The position numbers were made by a program, and so were the translations under genes. From contig OY725491.1 in the NCBI GenBank assembly GCA_963281255.1, forward strand, positions 5,196,857 to 5,260,856: 64,000 bases of DNA, written 5' to 3'. Under the pieces are notes generated by a model that did not search any database, had not been told where the DNA came from, and saw nothing but the letters and a program-made list of their open reading frames with translations. Origin of the DNA: Aphrocallistes beatrix (lineage: Eukaryota; Porifera; Hexactinellida; Sceptrulophora; Aphrocallistidae). Positions within the stretch are counted from its first letter, which is position 1; each line of letters starts with the position of its first letter. Below, piece after piece: positions 21,209 through 33,386 of the stretch.

Positions 21209-23881
21209 ATACGGTTTTGTGATATTTGGGGTACAGAATTACTCTAAAATACTGAACCTTACAAGCAATTCTTTGTACGGTACACCGACTCAGCTCAAGT
21301 CAGTTATTCTGAACTCTAGAGGCTTAGACAACACAATAGGCTATGGTCCTGAAGACGCATATCCTGCTATACACGACGCTGTCACGACCTATGAGTTCAG
21401 AGATGGAGTACAGAGGAAAATTGTTCTATTTGCAGATGAGGTAATATTGCTTTGTCATCTGCAAATATATCGATATCATTCTAATCTGTCTATAAAAAGT
21501 CTCTTTGAGCAATTAAGAAATTTTTTAAAATATCAAAATTTTAAATTCATTTCTTGCTTCAGATATTTCTTGTAACTCATACAATCATGATTAATCTTAT
21601 CGTCTTTCCAAACATTTTCATTTACAGCTTAAATTCTTATAGAGACGTCAATCTGACAGTTCTACACTGAAATACACCTACGAGAACACAATATCTCTTC
21701 TACTTTCCAACGACATAACTCTCTCTGTTGTCTCATACTTGGGAACCATCCGATATCACAACCAAGCATCCCAGAACAGACTCATCGGAATGAAGTTCTT
21801 TAATAACATTGGATTTGGGAATTTCTCATCCACAATCAACGATTCAGATCTTACAGTTGTGTCAACTCCCTACTTCCTTAGATCTTCTACTAATATCTAT
21901 CACAGTTATGTTTTCTTGGCTTGGGATACGAAAGGCTCTGCCTTCGATATGACATATTTCCGTCAATCCAACACACCATATTTCCCTCATCTTATTGCGA
22001 GAATATTTGAGTTTGCTGTTATCCAAGATGTTCCATGTCAATTTACAGGTATTGTATATACACAACTACAAACTGTGAATACCTGGATGTGGATGTATTT
22101 TAATTATACATTTTATTTAGATCTCTCATTTAATTTCGATCGACGTTATGTGTCTACACCATACCTTTACTCGAGATGGACAGATATTATACCTCAGATG
22201 CAGTCAGAATGTGTGGATATGGTGTTCCTTGTTGATAGAACTGGTTCAATGAGCGGCTACCTGAATGTTATCAAAAACCTAGCACAATATCTACCAGAGA
22301 ATGGCACAAATTGTTTCAACCGGTAAGTGAATAGAATACCATAGTGTATAGATCCCAAAATGTTAGCAGCGTAACATATTCTGTCTTTTAAATTCAGGTA
22401 TGGTCTCGTTTCATTTGAGTCTACTGCTATCATCTCCAACATTGGTGGAGGCAATGCTAAATTCGGAACAGCTGATCAGCTCTATACAGAGCTGTCATCA
22501 TTCAGTTTAAGCGGTGGAACAGAAGATGGTTATGTTGGAATAGATGCGATATTGAGAGAGTATAATTTCAGAGAGGATGCTAATATACGTAAACATATTA
22601 TTCTCTTCACAGATGAGGTATTATCTTAAACCTTTAATATTCCATATTCTAAATTCTTAGAATTATTTTTTTGAGACATTTGTTAATATTTTCTAAACTA
22701 TTTTTCTTAAGAACATAACAACTCTTATTGCTACGATTGTGTCATATAGCCCAGGAGCAGAGTGAATTCTTCCTTGACAAAGTCATCCCTTCTTCCAAGA
22801 CTGGGAGAGAATGGTTTCATTCTCAGCGTTGTCACAGATGCGGACTATTTCTACAGAGTTGGATCTACCATTACTAGAATGGTTGCTACAGCAGTTGTAT
22901 CTGAGAGTTATGTGGGATTTCGAACAAGAGGCAATATTCAACAGTTTATAGATGCCTATTCACCTGTGACTGTCAGCACAAGATCAAGCAACCAACACAA
23001 TAGCTACGTGGAATTGGCGTGGAAAACTGGAGGACTAGCATTTGATTTGGCATATTTTACATCCAGCAACACAAATCGTTTGAGAACTGTGAGACTTTTC
23101 CAGAGGTTGATGTATAGCTGGGGAACCTATGGTAAATATTAGTACTTGTTGAATCTTCTTCGACGCTGTTTTTCTAATAGTAATTCAACCTCAATTCAAT
23201 AATCATATTTTGAAAATATGCCTTCGGTCAGTTGAAATGTACACTCGAACCTCTCTTATCCGGGCAGTGCCGGACCGGAGGGTGCCCGGATAACAGAGGG
23301 TGCCCGGATAACAGAATTTGCCTGGATAATTCGAAAACATGTCTATGCACATGAGGTTATTCTATAATATTTACGTACCAAGACAATATACGAGTACGCA
23401 AAATCCACAGTTTTACTAATTACATATTAATGTCAAAAAATAATATTACATGATAATGATTGCTGGAATTGTGGTTAATAATTGACTTGAAAATAGGACA
23501 ATGCATATTGACTAAATGTCGAAAGGGCTGCCCGGTTGAGAGAGGTGCCCGGATATCGGAGGTCCGGATAAGAGAGGTTCGAGTGTATTAATTTCCACGT
23601 TTGAAAATTATCGGATATCTCTCCCATAGTACCTCTGAAAATCAGCTCCACAAACTCAGAAGTGAAGGGTGGGAATATAGAAGTGAGCTGTACCACTAAC
23701 AATGTGCCCAATGTCTCTATCAGCTTGATAGCAGGCGGACAGCGCTTCTCAGAAGACAATGCAGTATCCATCAGAGCTAATCTGTCTCTGTCTAACATCG
23801 ATACAGAATCTCTAGCTTACGTCTGTTTAGCCAATAATTCTATTGGAGGAGATTCTGCAGTCAACTCGCTTAACATTCAAA
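21209..23881 (+). other. VWA-VWA-Ig module of the GPCR (exons A2 to Ig)
   Basis: Six exons correspond one-to-one in order, length and phase with the minus-strand modules at 47-64 kb. Unit A shows EDAYPAIHDAV and KIVLFADE. Unit B shows CVDMVFLVDRTGSMSGYL, EDGYVGIDAIL and HIILFTDE. Both third exons carry the shared YV.LAW.T.G.AFD..YF motif. Only A1 is missing, presumably in the gap. Confidence 0.88.
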
Positions 23882-26800
23882 GTAAATGAAAATAGATGTT
23901 TCAATGAATTAAGTATAACAAGTTATTTAACTAATATAAATTCTTTAGTTGAGCATGGACCTCCAGTGAATGCCACTCTGACTGTACAAAGTCCCACCTC
24001 AATCCATGTTGAATGGAGTCCTCCTATCTCAAGCTTAGCAAGTCTATTCACATACACAGTTTTCTATAGTGGTGATCCTTTTGACACTAGCATGAAGTCT
24101 GTAACAACAGGTCCAAGCACTACACGGGTATTACTGATCAATTTGACTCCATATACCCAGTACAGTGTGTATATAACAGCAGTGACGCATTTCGACAGTA
24201 ATCAAACTGAGATACTAACTGCAAGGACATTACAGCAAGGTGAGTTTCTAAAGTATAGTTTATTGCAAAATAGGGTTTATTTACGGAGACAATATGCAGA
24301 AATGTACCTGAAGCTTTGGTTAGGGAAGTATTATTTCGTATAATATGCTACATAGAGAAGTTAAGATACTGGTTAAAGCACTCAAAAAATTCTAAAATTA
24401 ATCGAAATATTTAAGTAACATGATTTCTCCATCTTAGTTCTAATGACTTGATGGTGCTACAAAAATTACCTCATTAAAGAATATAGATTTATTGTCACCC
24501 AAAATGTCATAGATTTCCCACTCGAGATTGTCCCAGTGGACACCCACGTTCCGTATCTTTGTTTTGAATGCCTCTTTACACTCGGGATTCCAAATCTCAT
24601 TTTAAAACGCTTGAATTTTCAATATAAAAAATATTAGCATTCCTGCCTAAAACAGCTGCAGAAGTCTCTGGGATTTCTCTTCGATATATTTGCCTAAAAA
24701 GCAGAGTTTCTATTTGAAACTCAAAATGACATAGCAGACATCCCACACTTCGTATCTACGTATTTAACAAGTTGAACGACTACTAGAAGTAAAAAATGCA
24801 AGCTTTAAAAAAGTGAATTGTTAAAGCCCTCAAAAAGTTGATGAATTGACTTCCCCCTCGTAAGGTTATGGAAATTAGCATGTAGGTGTCACATAGTGAG
24901 TATACCCTGTTTTGATAAGTCCGAATATCTAGAAGAAATTTTAACACCTTTCTATATGTGACTCCTCTCAATAGCAATCCATTATATGTTACTACGATAA
25001 ACAATGGTTGTTAATCATAAAAACCTTAGGACAACACGGATATTAATTTTAGAAAGAGTTATAGACTAACTTCCAATAGTTTGTGACAGAGTGTAATATA
25101 TTTTGAAAATCAAATTCGAAGAGGAAATTGCGAGACGACTGAAACGGACACAAAGAGCCCTCAAACCGAGCAGCGCAAGCGAGCGAAACGCGCTTGTATT
25201 ATTATAAATCCCAAGCATTTCATGCTTAATTATGTAGCTCCTACTGCTGGACCTGAGGAAGCGATTGCGATAGCACTAAACTCTACTTCTCTCCATATCC
25301 AATGGAGTCCTCCCCCACCCATTCACCAGAACGGGCCTATTAGAAGCTATACGCTCTCCTACCCTACTGATGGTCTGTCTGATGCTGGCACTGTGTTGAT
25401 GCAAATAACTGTCTCAGTTGTTGGAGATGCAGAGTATCCACTTACCACGAGAAGCGAATACATTTTGAGCGATTTAAATCCATACAATTTATACAATGTT
25501 ACAATTGTTGCAAGGAATGATGAAGGCAGAAGTCCTCAGACCTCAGTTACTGAAAGGACACTTGGAATAGGTGATGTTTATAAATTTAATTTTTAACAAT
25601 ATTATTTATAAAACAAACATTTTGACATAACATACGCATAATTTTTTAAAGTTTGAGGTTAATTTGGTCATAATACCTATAGTAGAGTACGAAATGTATC
25701 ATACTCCGTCTTTATAGAAGACCAAACAATTCGATGTTTAAGACATTATAGATAAATGCAGCATTTATTGTTATTTTATTTACTATAATTTTAAAATTTC
25801 TTAAATCACAGCTCCCAGTCAATCACCACGAAATGTGACAGTCGAAACCGAAAGCTCCACAGCAATTCAAGTATCTTGGGATCCTCCTCCTATTAGCGGA
25901 CAAAACGGTATCATAACAGGTTACCGAATATACTTTAGAGGAGTTACATTCGATACAGAAAGGAGTATTGTAGAATTCACAATCCAAACTCTAGTCTATC
26001 CAGCTCATGATAGGAATAGCATGCTACTGCAACCGCTTGAAGAACACAATCAGTATAACATTGCAGTGGAGGCTGTTAATATAAATGGGACCAGTGCCTC
26101 TAGTGATGAGGTTGCAGCTGATACCTTGCCAGCAAGTGAGTTCAATGAATGACCTTAGCTAGAAAGAAAGAAAGACGTTTGTAGAAGTATTTAGCATTAT
26201 CCTGTGTGCATCGAATAAGCTATTTGGAATATAACTGCTTTTAGGTCCATCTTCCCCGCCTGAATTTATACGCATAACTACTGTCTCTTCAACATCGGTT
26301 AACATCTCCTGGTACCCTCCAACTGCCATCAATCAGAATGGAATTATAAATGGCTACACCATATTGTATCAGAAAGCATCAGGTGATGATGCTGTGATGA
26401 CTGTCGAAGTTGACTCAGACTCCAAGGATTATCCTCAATCTGAGCTACACTATTATGTTTTGAGACACCTTGAAAAGGAGACGAACTATTCTATAGAGAT
26501 TAAAGCAAAAAATACTGCTGGTCTAGGAGTAGCCAGTTTACCCCAATATCATTATACGAAGGAACTAGGTAAGTAAATAACCTCTTTGGTAACATTAGAC
26601 ATTGAAGAATTATAATCCATATATTTAAAATGATTATTTTGAAAAGCACATTGCATACATATAGGAATTGCAGACTACATACATAATTGAATCTAGCTAC
26701 ATATTTGCGCACGAGATGGATGTTTCTATTTTAAGTCTGAATTATTTCAATTTGGTATATAACTAACGTTCTTCCATACAAAATATAATCCTTATACTTT

Positions 26801-29800
26801 AATAGTTCCTGGATTAGTTCGAGCTTTGACAGTTGTGAGTAAGACTTCAAGCACTATAACGATATCATGGAATCCTCCACTTCTTCTATACCCAGACAGT
26901 ACCATATCTACATTTACTCTGGAGTATGGAGAAAACATAGACAGTTTACAAAGCATGACCGTTTTAGTAGATGAGCGTGAGAGTTATCAACATACATTTT
27001 CAAATCTCAAATCTCAGACACCCTATCTAATCGGGGTATACGCTAGTAATGTGTTTGGAAATGGAGAAAATGTTGACTTAGAAGTTGTAACTAATCCACA
27101 AGGTTAGTTGAAGTACTCTCTACGATAATCTTGAGATTTCATTCATTAGTTCACCTTTCATAGAGATATAACACAATGAAATATCTTATATTGCAATATT
27201 ATACTCTAGATTCCGTCCCACAAATAACAGACCCAGATTCCAATAAAACTCTAACAGAAGACTTGTCTCTCAATTACAACAGGACCATCACCTGCACAGC
27301 TAGCGGTTATCCCCTACCAACCATCCGCTGGTACAATTCTGAAAATGAAGCTGTCACTGATGGTCCGATCCTTTTCATAACTGTCAGAAATGTCACGAAT
27401 GGCATAGTCTTCGTTTGTAAAGCAGAAAACAGGGCCGGTTTTGTGAGTAGATCAATTCAAATCGTCATCAGAGTTGTGGATCCGGACAGTACACTGGATG
27501 ATCTTGAGGACGAGATCGATGTAGCTGGATTCAATCCAGAAGAGGCTGGAGAAGTTGCAGACACCATAAGACTAGCACTTCCAAAAACAGACAATGTTCC
27601 CCCTGAAGATACAAACAAGACAAGAGACACCCTAGATAAAGCAGCTGGCGTGAATGAAGTGCTCTTAGACAAAATAACTGACAACGACACTGCCATACCA
27701 CTTGACGATGTGGAGAGGATTGTGAATACTGCTGGCGATATCGCTGTTAAAGACACTGAACTTGATGCTGGTGTTGACACTCCAATTCTCTCTCCTGAAG
27801 CCTTAAATAGGGTATTTTAAATTTAGACTAACGTCATTACAAACTCGCTTTGCGCACTTGCGTAGCGCAGCTAGCGAACACTTTGTGCACAGTCGCTGGG
27901 AATATCAAATTCATGTCGATAGATTCGATAATGCAATATCAGGAATCTACCCCTAAAAACTACAGGTTAACAGTTGAAAGCTAGTTTCAAACATCTTTCT
28001 GAGATTTTTTTGCTTTATGTAACTATTGTAAACTAAGTAATGAAGCAATTTATCATATAAATTCGAAATCTACATCTCCAAAACCCCAGGTCAACAGTTG
28101 AAAGCAATTTATCAAATATGATTCATGAAATATATTGCACCATATCTCGAAAAACTTATTAGGAGCTAATAGTAAGTAGCCTATTTGCCTATCAAATATC
28201 CTCAAATTTGAATGTCTAACGACATCGGTTTTAAAGATATAGGCTCAAATGGCAAAAATGCGTTTCCTTAGCAACGCTAGAATATAACAACATTCCATCA
28301 GAAATTTTCAATTTTCAATTGGAAGATTAGTTAACTTCTACAATTCTTTCTAGGGCATAATTTCCTTCGCATCAGATGCTTTACTGATCACTTTAAGAAC
28401 AATTGAAAAGGTCTGCCGGAACTTAGGAAACAATCATTTAAAGAACGATTCAATACAAGAAACTGTTATAATTAATTCAAAATATGTCAAAGTCTATGGA
28501 GTAAATCTTCCAATCAAAGAACAACCAGAAGAGCTCTCTTTACCCATCAATGAGGAGATCGCTATTGGGGAGAGTGTGAAGATTTCTAAAGATACAATGG
28601 TGGGATTAGCAGATGGTCAAATTAATGTTAAGGTATGAATAAATATAATTGTAATAAATATGATAATTGCTTATGTGATACTTTAGTATTTATTCTTTTA
28701 GATATTTGTGGCCACTTTGAATTTGGACTCAGCGTTGCTCATTCGAAAAGGAAGTGGTACTAAACACGCCTCGAATATCGTGATTGTTGTCATACCAAAG
28801 ATCTTAACGAATGTATCATTATCTAAAGATGTAAGTTCTGTAAATGTAATTGAATATTAGATAGTACAAGTATATTTGGGTCTATAATTTACCGATTTGA
28901 AGGTACAACGGAAATGGTTTCTTGGTTCGTACAAATCTGGAAAGCAAGATAATAAAATTACTATCCATTTTTCGAATTATTACATATTCAGCTTTAGTCA
29001 TGTCTTTTGCATGCATAGGCTTCGTTGATGGGGAGACCTGAGGGGTTCACCCTCCCCTCAAACCTGGAGCCAGGAGAACCTGAAAAATCCTGTTTTTATT
29101 TAGCGTTTAACTTTAACTAGAATGCTGAATATGCTTGTCTTGTGTTTATCGTTACTATGCATGGTTGTTGCCCATTATTGAAATTGAGACGATCATGAAA
29201 ATATTTACTGATTTGCACATGATTCACTTTTATGTTTCTACATTGCAGAATTAGTGTACGTACTTGTTTTTAAAGTGAATATCCTGAATGAATCACAAAC
29301 GAAAATATTTATTTGTAAATATAGCACTCTTAAGCATTTGTATTTTGACACCCATTCAGAAATATTATAATTTACATTTAGGCTACGATCTCTCTTCCAA
29401 CTCGTGCAAGACCTTCCTCAATCCAGTCAGGAACATACCTGAGAGGAAACGCTTGGGTTACAAGCGGAATTCTCACAAACGTCATTTCAGAGAATATGAC
29501 CGAATTGGAGACGAATCACTTCACAAGTTTTGCTCTATTCGGTACCCCAACAGCTGTTGTAGATTGGGATTTTTATCTGTCTATCATTAGTTATGCACTG
29601 TCTTTCATCTCAATCGTATTCCTCATCCTGTCTTTACTCTTGTTTATATTCTCAAGCAGAAAGGGATTCTTCAAAGTAGAAATCAACATACTGTATTTCA
29701 ATCTCGCACTGGCATTGCTGATTGCGAATGGGATATTTGCGCTGTATGGGATCAGAGCTAGTGTTTTCCCTGATTTGTTCTGTAAAATATTGGCTGGCAT

Positions 29801-32608
29801 CATTCATTATTCTTGGGTTACAGTCTTCACATGGTGTCTAACGTTTGGTATCTACATTTTCTACAAATTGTCTTGTGGTAAGTTTAGTTACTTTAAACAG
29901 AAGTAATTGCTAAATTTTAACTCTAACAAGGGGTTGCAACATCTCTATGTCTTTCATCCAATATTTAGCAGCATCTTATTTGGATATAGAAACTCACAAT
30001 GCCCTTTAAGTTTACAATAAAAGGTGCATCCCATTTTCTTTCGTGTTGTAGTTTTAAGTTATTTTGTACATGATACGTGGAACAAAGTGAAGCATTGGTT
30101 ATCAAACATATTAATTCTCCTCCATATTCTTTACTATTACACCGATAACTCTTTTAGGCATTCAAAAAGAAAGAAAGGTCTACCCCTACCTCATTATATT
30201 CGCATGGACAGTCCCACTGATATTCCCCGTGATTACAGTTGCATTAAAGCTAGACGAGTATATTGATAACACTGAGCACTGCTTCCCTTCCATTAAGCAA
30301 TTCGTCGTAGTTGGTCTCGTTGGGCCTGCATTGGTTCTATCCATTGTGACCATTTTATTGGCTGTAGTGTTTTCTTTCAAGTTTATGTCTGTTAAAAAGC
30401 GAATTGAGAGCGAAAAGCAACGAGAACACATCAAACACATATTAGTTAGCACTGGAGTATTCAGCTGCTTCCTAATCGTGCCATGGATAATCCTTATTGT
30501 CTACGCTCTATTGGGTCATTTCGAAGTGGCATTTCAGTGGATTGACTTGATTGAATGGGGGTTTGTACTCTTAAATGATCTGATGGGAATCATATTCTTC
30601 TTTGTCATTGCTATCAGAAACAGGCAGGTCATATTATTAATAACCAGAAAACCACCCACACCAGAGACAGAGGAAAATCGAGAACTTTCGAGAAGAAATG
30701 TTATTGAGAATCCAACGTATGGTGGACCAATTAACTATGCTGCCGAAAATCCAGGATTTTATGATTCAATTGAGAAGAATCCAGGAGCAGACTATTGTAT
30801 TTACGGTTGGTTAATTTACACTTGCATTTGTTTTATTGAAATCGGTACAGGTATATTTTAGTTCAGCTCTTACAATAAAAGAGGGTATACTGAATCATTT
30901 CAATTCGATCCTTACAAAATTTGGTCGAATGGAATAGACTTCACTTGGCTCGGTATCAATTTCGCAATTCAGAATTTCGGTTTAATTAATTAACAGTTAG
31001 TTTTTGGTCGTGACTCTGACCAGAGTTATAAAATAATAAATAGTTCACCATCTGTGCAGCTGCAGTTAGATATAGACCATATATACTCAAATAGTAGCAG
31101 GTCCTCGAATAATCACCACCCAAACAAGGTAATATTTGTTGCTATCCCTTAGAATAAAGTTTCGATGGAAATTCATCACTATTATTGATCCAATCATTTG
31201 TCAGTTAAATTCATTGAAAGTCTTTATACCCGAAATTTTTTTTCTTCAGTTGTAAATAAGGCTAAAAATGTATAATAGCCCCGGGTACTATTCGAGAATA
31301 TACGATAATTTGCACTTGAGTTACGTATGTAGCATTTATTTTGTTTATAAATTAAGAGCTAATCAACCAAGCGATTTCATATATTCATATCAGAATATAA
31401 GAGTGAATTTATATAAAAATCGTTCTAAACCTAATGCAAACGGAAGTTATACTCGCTCAGTCCATGGTATAAAATTTGGTATATCGAGTACGTATAAGAT
31501 ACAGTTGAAGTTGGGAGGGTTACCCCGGGTCAATCTTTTTAGTGCAGCTCCTAGTATAGGAGATGCCTTATGTCATGATCGGCGTGCGACGTCCGTCTGC
31601 TCGCTCCTGGAAATTATATTAGACCAAATTGCACCAAATTTGGAATATACACTACCCGGACAAAATAATTACTATTTCGAATCTTAAATCAGACTCTTTG
31701 TATCTCTCTCAGAGTTTGAATACTCCCTTCGTAAAAAGATCCAATTTAGTACTATTTCTATGGGAAATAACAAATACCTTTGTCCGGTTAGTGTATATTC
31801 CGTATATGGTAGAGAAATTCTGAAAAAAATGTCAAAATGTCTAAGCTAATCAGAATCGAGGATTTATCAATACAGTTGGCTTTGATTTTATTGATTATTA
31901 ATAGAAATTATACCTAACTCATTGGACATATACAAGTTGATGGAACTGCACTCACAGTCTGTCGACTGACATTCCTTTTGTTGCTAGGCATCTGTAAACA
32001 TTGTTTTATGAGCAGCAGTAACTCCATTACAAAATATTCCTGGTTTTTGGTCCGTCAGTTTTTGGCTAAAAAACAATTGGATAATAAAACAACTTCGACT
32101 GTAGGATAGAAATGAAATTATGATGGATTTCTATCTACAAAATTCCACATGCCATTCCCATACTACAAAAGAATTAAAAGAGCTTGTTATGCATACTTTC
32201 GATTTTTCCTTCTAGTTTCTGTGTTTCCTATATTATTATCTTAAATCTAAATATATTTTTACAGCGGACATTGGAGAGAAAGGGTTCGAAAAGGATCTGA
32301 TGGAAAAGAAGGGAATTAGTTTCAACCCTTATGAGGCAAGTAACAACATGGCTTGTGACGCATTTCCTAGTCATTTCGATAACGAACTTCCACCCGTTTA
32401 CGATCAAGTCGCACGTGTTACATCCACAACATTTGGATTTAATAACCCTGTATATGGGATGGGAGAAGAAATATTTCAAGAGTCAATCTATCAAGATGTA
32501 CACTGTGCTGATAATCCTTGTCTTGAAGAATTGAAACCTGAAGAGGAGCCCTCCCCAATCCATCCTACTGGGGCAAAGATCTCAAAGGAGAATCCCTACG
32601 AAGTGTGA
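21209..32608 (+). CDS. Adhesion-type GPCR: (VWA)-VWA-Ig-FN3x5-Ig-GAIN/GPS-7TM
   Basis: Seventeen exons with consensus splice sites join in one frame for about 1916 residues: 21209-21440, 21643-22048, 22121-22322, 22398-22617, 22750-23131, 23630-23881, 23949-24239, 25238-25570, 25812-26135, 26245-26568, 26806-27102, 27210-27811, 28354-28632, 28702-28830, 29382-29877, 30158-30796, 32265-32608. The N-terminus is missing in the gap. Order: rest of VWA unit A, VWA unit B with MIDAS DRTGS, Ig, five FN3 domains, Ig, GAIN-like stalk, GPS-like NHFTSFALFG, seven helices, cytoplasmic tail. Such receptors sit in the plasma membrane and couple adhesion to G proteins. The FN3 and Ig exons are phase 1-1, the usual shuffling phase. 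No stop or frameshift is present, so the gene appears functional. Ligand and G protein are unknown. Confidence 0.9.
23242..23585. mobile_element. Pogo/Tigger-like MITE in an intron
   Basis: The ends CACTCGAACCTCTCTTATCC and GGATAAGAGAGGTTCGAGTG are exact inverted repeats flanked by TA on both sides (23240-23241 and 23586-23587). Related ends occur near 36600 and 46010. It is non-coding. Confidence 0.88.
23949..27102 (+). other. Five fibronectin type III exons of the GPCR
   Basis: Exons 23949-24239, 25238-25570, 25812-26135, 26245-26568 and 26806-27102 each encode one FN3 domain in phase 1-1. Each has the early Trp in W.PP (VEWSPP, IQWSPP, VSWDPP, ISWYPP, ISWNPP) and the late L.P.T.Y.V.V.A..-type strand. 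One domain per exon means exon-skipped isoforms would stay in frame. Confidence 0.92.
24360..25198 (+). mobile_element. Old family-B-like element in an intron
   Basis: The 3' hairpin (GAGCAGCGCAAGCGAGCGAA, ending CGCGCTTGT at about 25196) is clear. Upstream, GAAATTAGCATGTAGGTGTC resembles the family B left part. The left boundary is uncertain. It occupies most of the intron between the first and second FN3 exons. Confidence 0.45.
27838..28130 (-). mobile_element. Decayed family B fragment in an intron
   Basis: Reverse-oriented remnant with a diverged hairpin end (CTCGCTTTGCGCACTTGCG) followed by two partial ~140-bp units (CAGTTGAAAGCTAGTTTC). It is much more diverged than the copies outside genes. 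Confidence 0.6.
31648..31795. mobile_element. Tc1/mariner-type MITE in the last intron
   Basis: The ends TACACTACCCGGACAAAATA and TACCTTTGTCCGGTTAGTGTA are imperfect inverted repeats flanked by TA. The ends match those of the larger element at 6747-7561, so this is a short derivative of the same family. Confidence 0.8.
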
Positions 32609-32609
32609 A

Positions 32610-32615
32610 AATAAA
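32610..32615 (+). promoter_or_regulatory. Possible polyadenylation signal
   Basis: AATAAA begins one base after the GPCR stop codon. If used, the 3' untranslated region would be only some 20-30 bases. No better-placed signal was identified nearby. Confidence 0.35.
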
Positions 32616-32935
32616 TCCTAAAAACTTCTTTTACATAGTTTAGTATATACGTAGTTTATTAACCCTAACTTTCGATTCAGTATAGTATACAGTAAATATG
32701 TACAATAGCTAGTACATGTATATATTAATTAGTACCTACCCTTTTCCTACCATTTTGTTTATTAATGTTGTGTTATATATGTACATAGTATATAATTATA
32801 GTGTTTGAGTATGATTAAGTCAGTTTTAATCGGAAAAACTGAATTTGATAAAAATGGTATCTTGAAAGCCTGCCTGAATTTGTACCTTTCATCGCCCTTT
32901 GGTATACCCGGATTTAAATAATCGAAATTCAACGC
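32616..32935. other. No feature recognised
   Basis: AT-rich 3' flank of the GPCR gene, without coding signal. Confidence 0.4.
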
Positions 32936-33386
32936 TGCGTCCCGCTTTTATCATGGCTCAAGTTGGTATGTTGAATTACTGAGCAAGATTAATATGATAA
33001 TTATGTATGTATGTAGGGATAGTATTACAGAAATTAACGACATGCTACTTCTTACTACTACTATGCGAACGAACCTTTCTATATTAAAATCTACATTAAT
33101 AAAACTACAGTTGGTCGTTTTTTTTTGTTAGGCCTAGTATCATTTCCATACGCCAGAAGGGTCAAGTCGTGATATCGAAAACATTGTTTGTTTCAGTCCT
33201 ACACAACATGCCAACTTGAGCCATAATAAAAGCGGGACGCAATAGAAAAATATTATACACGGAATCCAAAAATGGGGGACATAATGGGGAGATTTCATAT
33301 AAAAACGGGGCACTCGTCAAAATAAATTCAAAAGAAGAGTGAAAAAATCGGGACGCATCGCCAATAACGGGACGGTTGGCATGTGT
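32936..33386. mobile_element. Composite inverted-repeat element
   Basis: Two arms (GCGTCCCGCTTTTATCATGG at 32936 and its near complement ending at 33240) enclose about 230 bp. The right arm runs into the CCAACCGTCCCG repeat that also occurs at 14355-14490, ending near 33386. The class is unknown. Confidence 0.65.

Larger units (their letters stand above)
27210..32608 (+). other. Ig, GAIN-like stalk, GPS and seven-helix part of the GPCR
   Basis: The Ig (ITCTASGYPLPTIRWYNSEN ... FVCKAENRAG) is followed by a GAIN-like helical and beta region. The GPS region ends ETNHFTSFALFG. It keeps the H-x-T cleavage triad but has none of the usual Cys and Trp residues. Helices 1-3 lie in exon 29382-29877 and helices 4-7 in 30158-30796, with an extracellular-loop Cys (EHCFPS). 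The tail, completed by the exon at 32265, contains ENPTY, FNPY, NNPVY and the C-terminus ENPYEV. Confidence 0.88.

Noticed and set aside
27457-27780. 107-codon minus-strand frame with Ser/Thr-rich sequence
   Set aside because: Antisense shadow of the GAIN-region exon of the GPCR, which has full splice and frame support on the plus strand.
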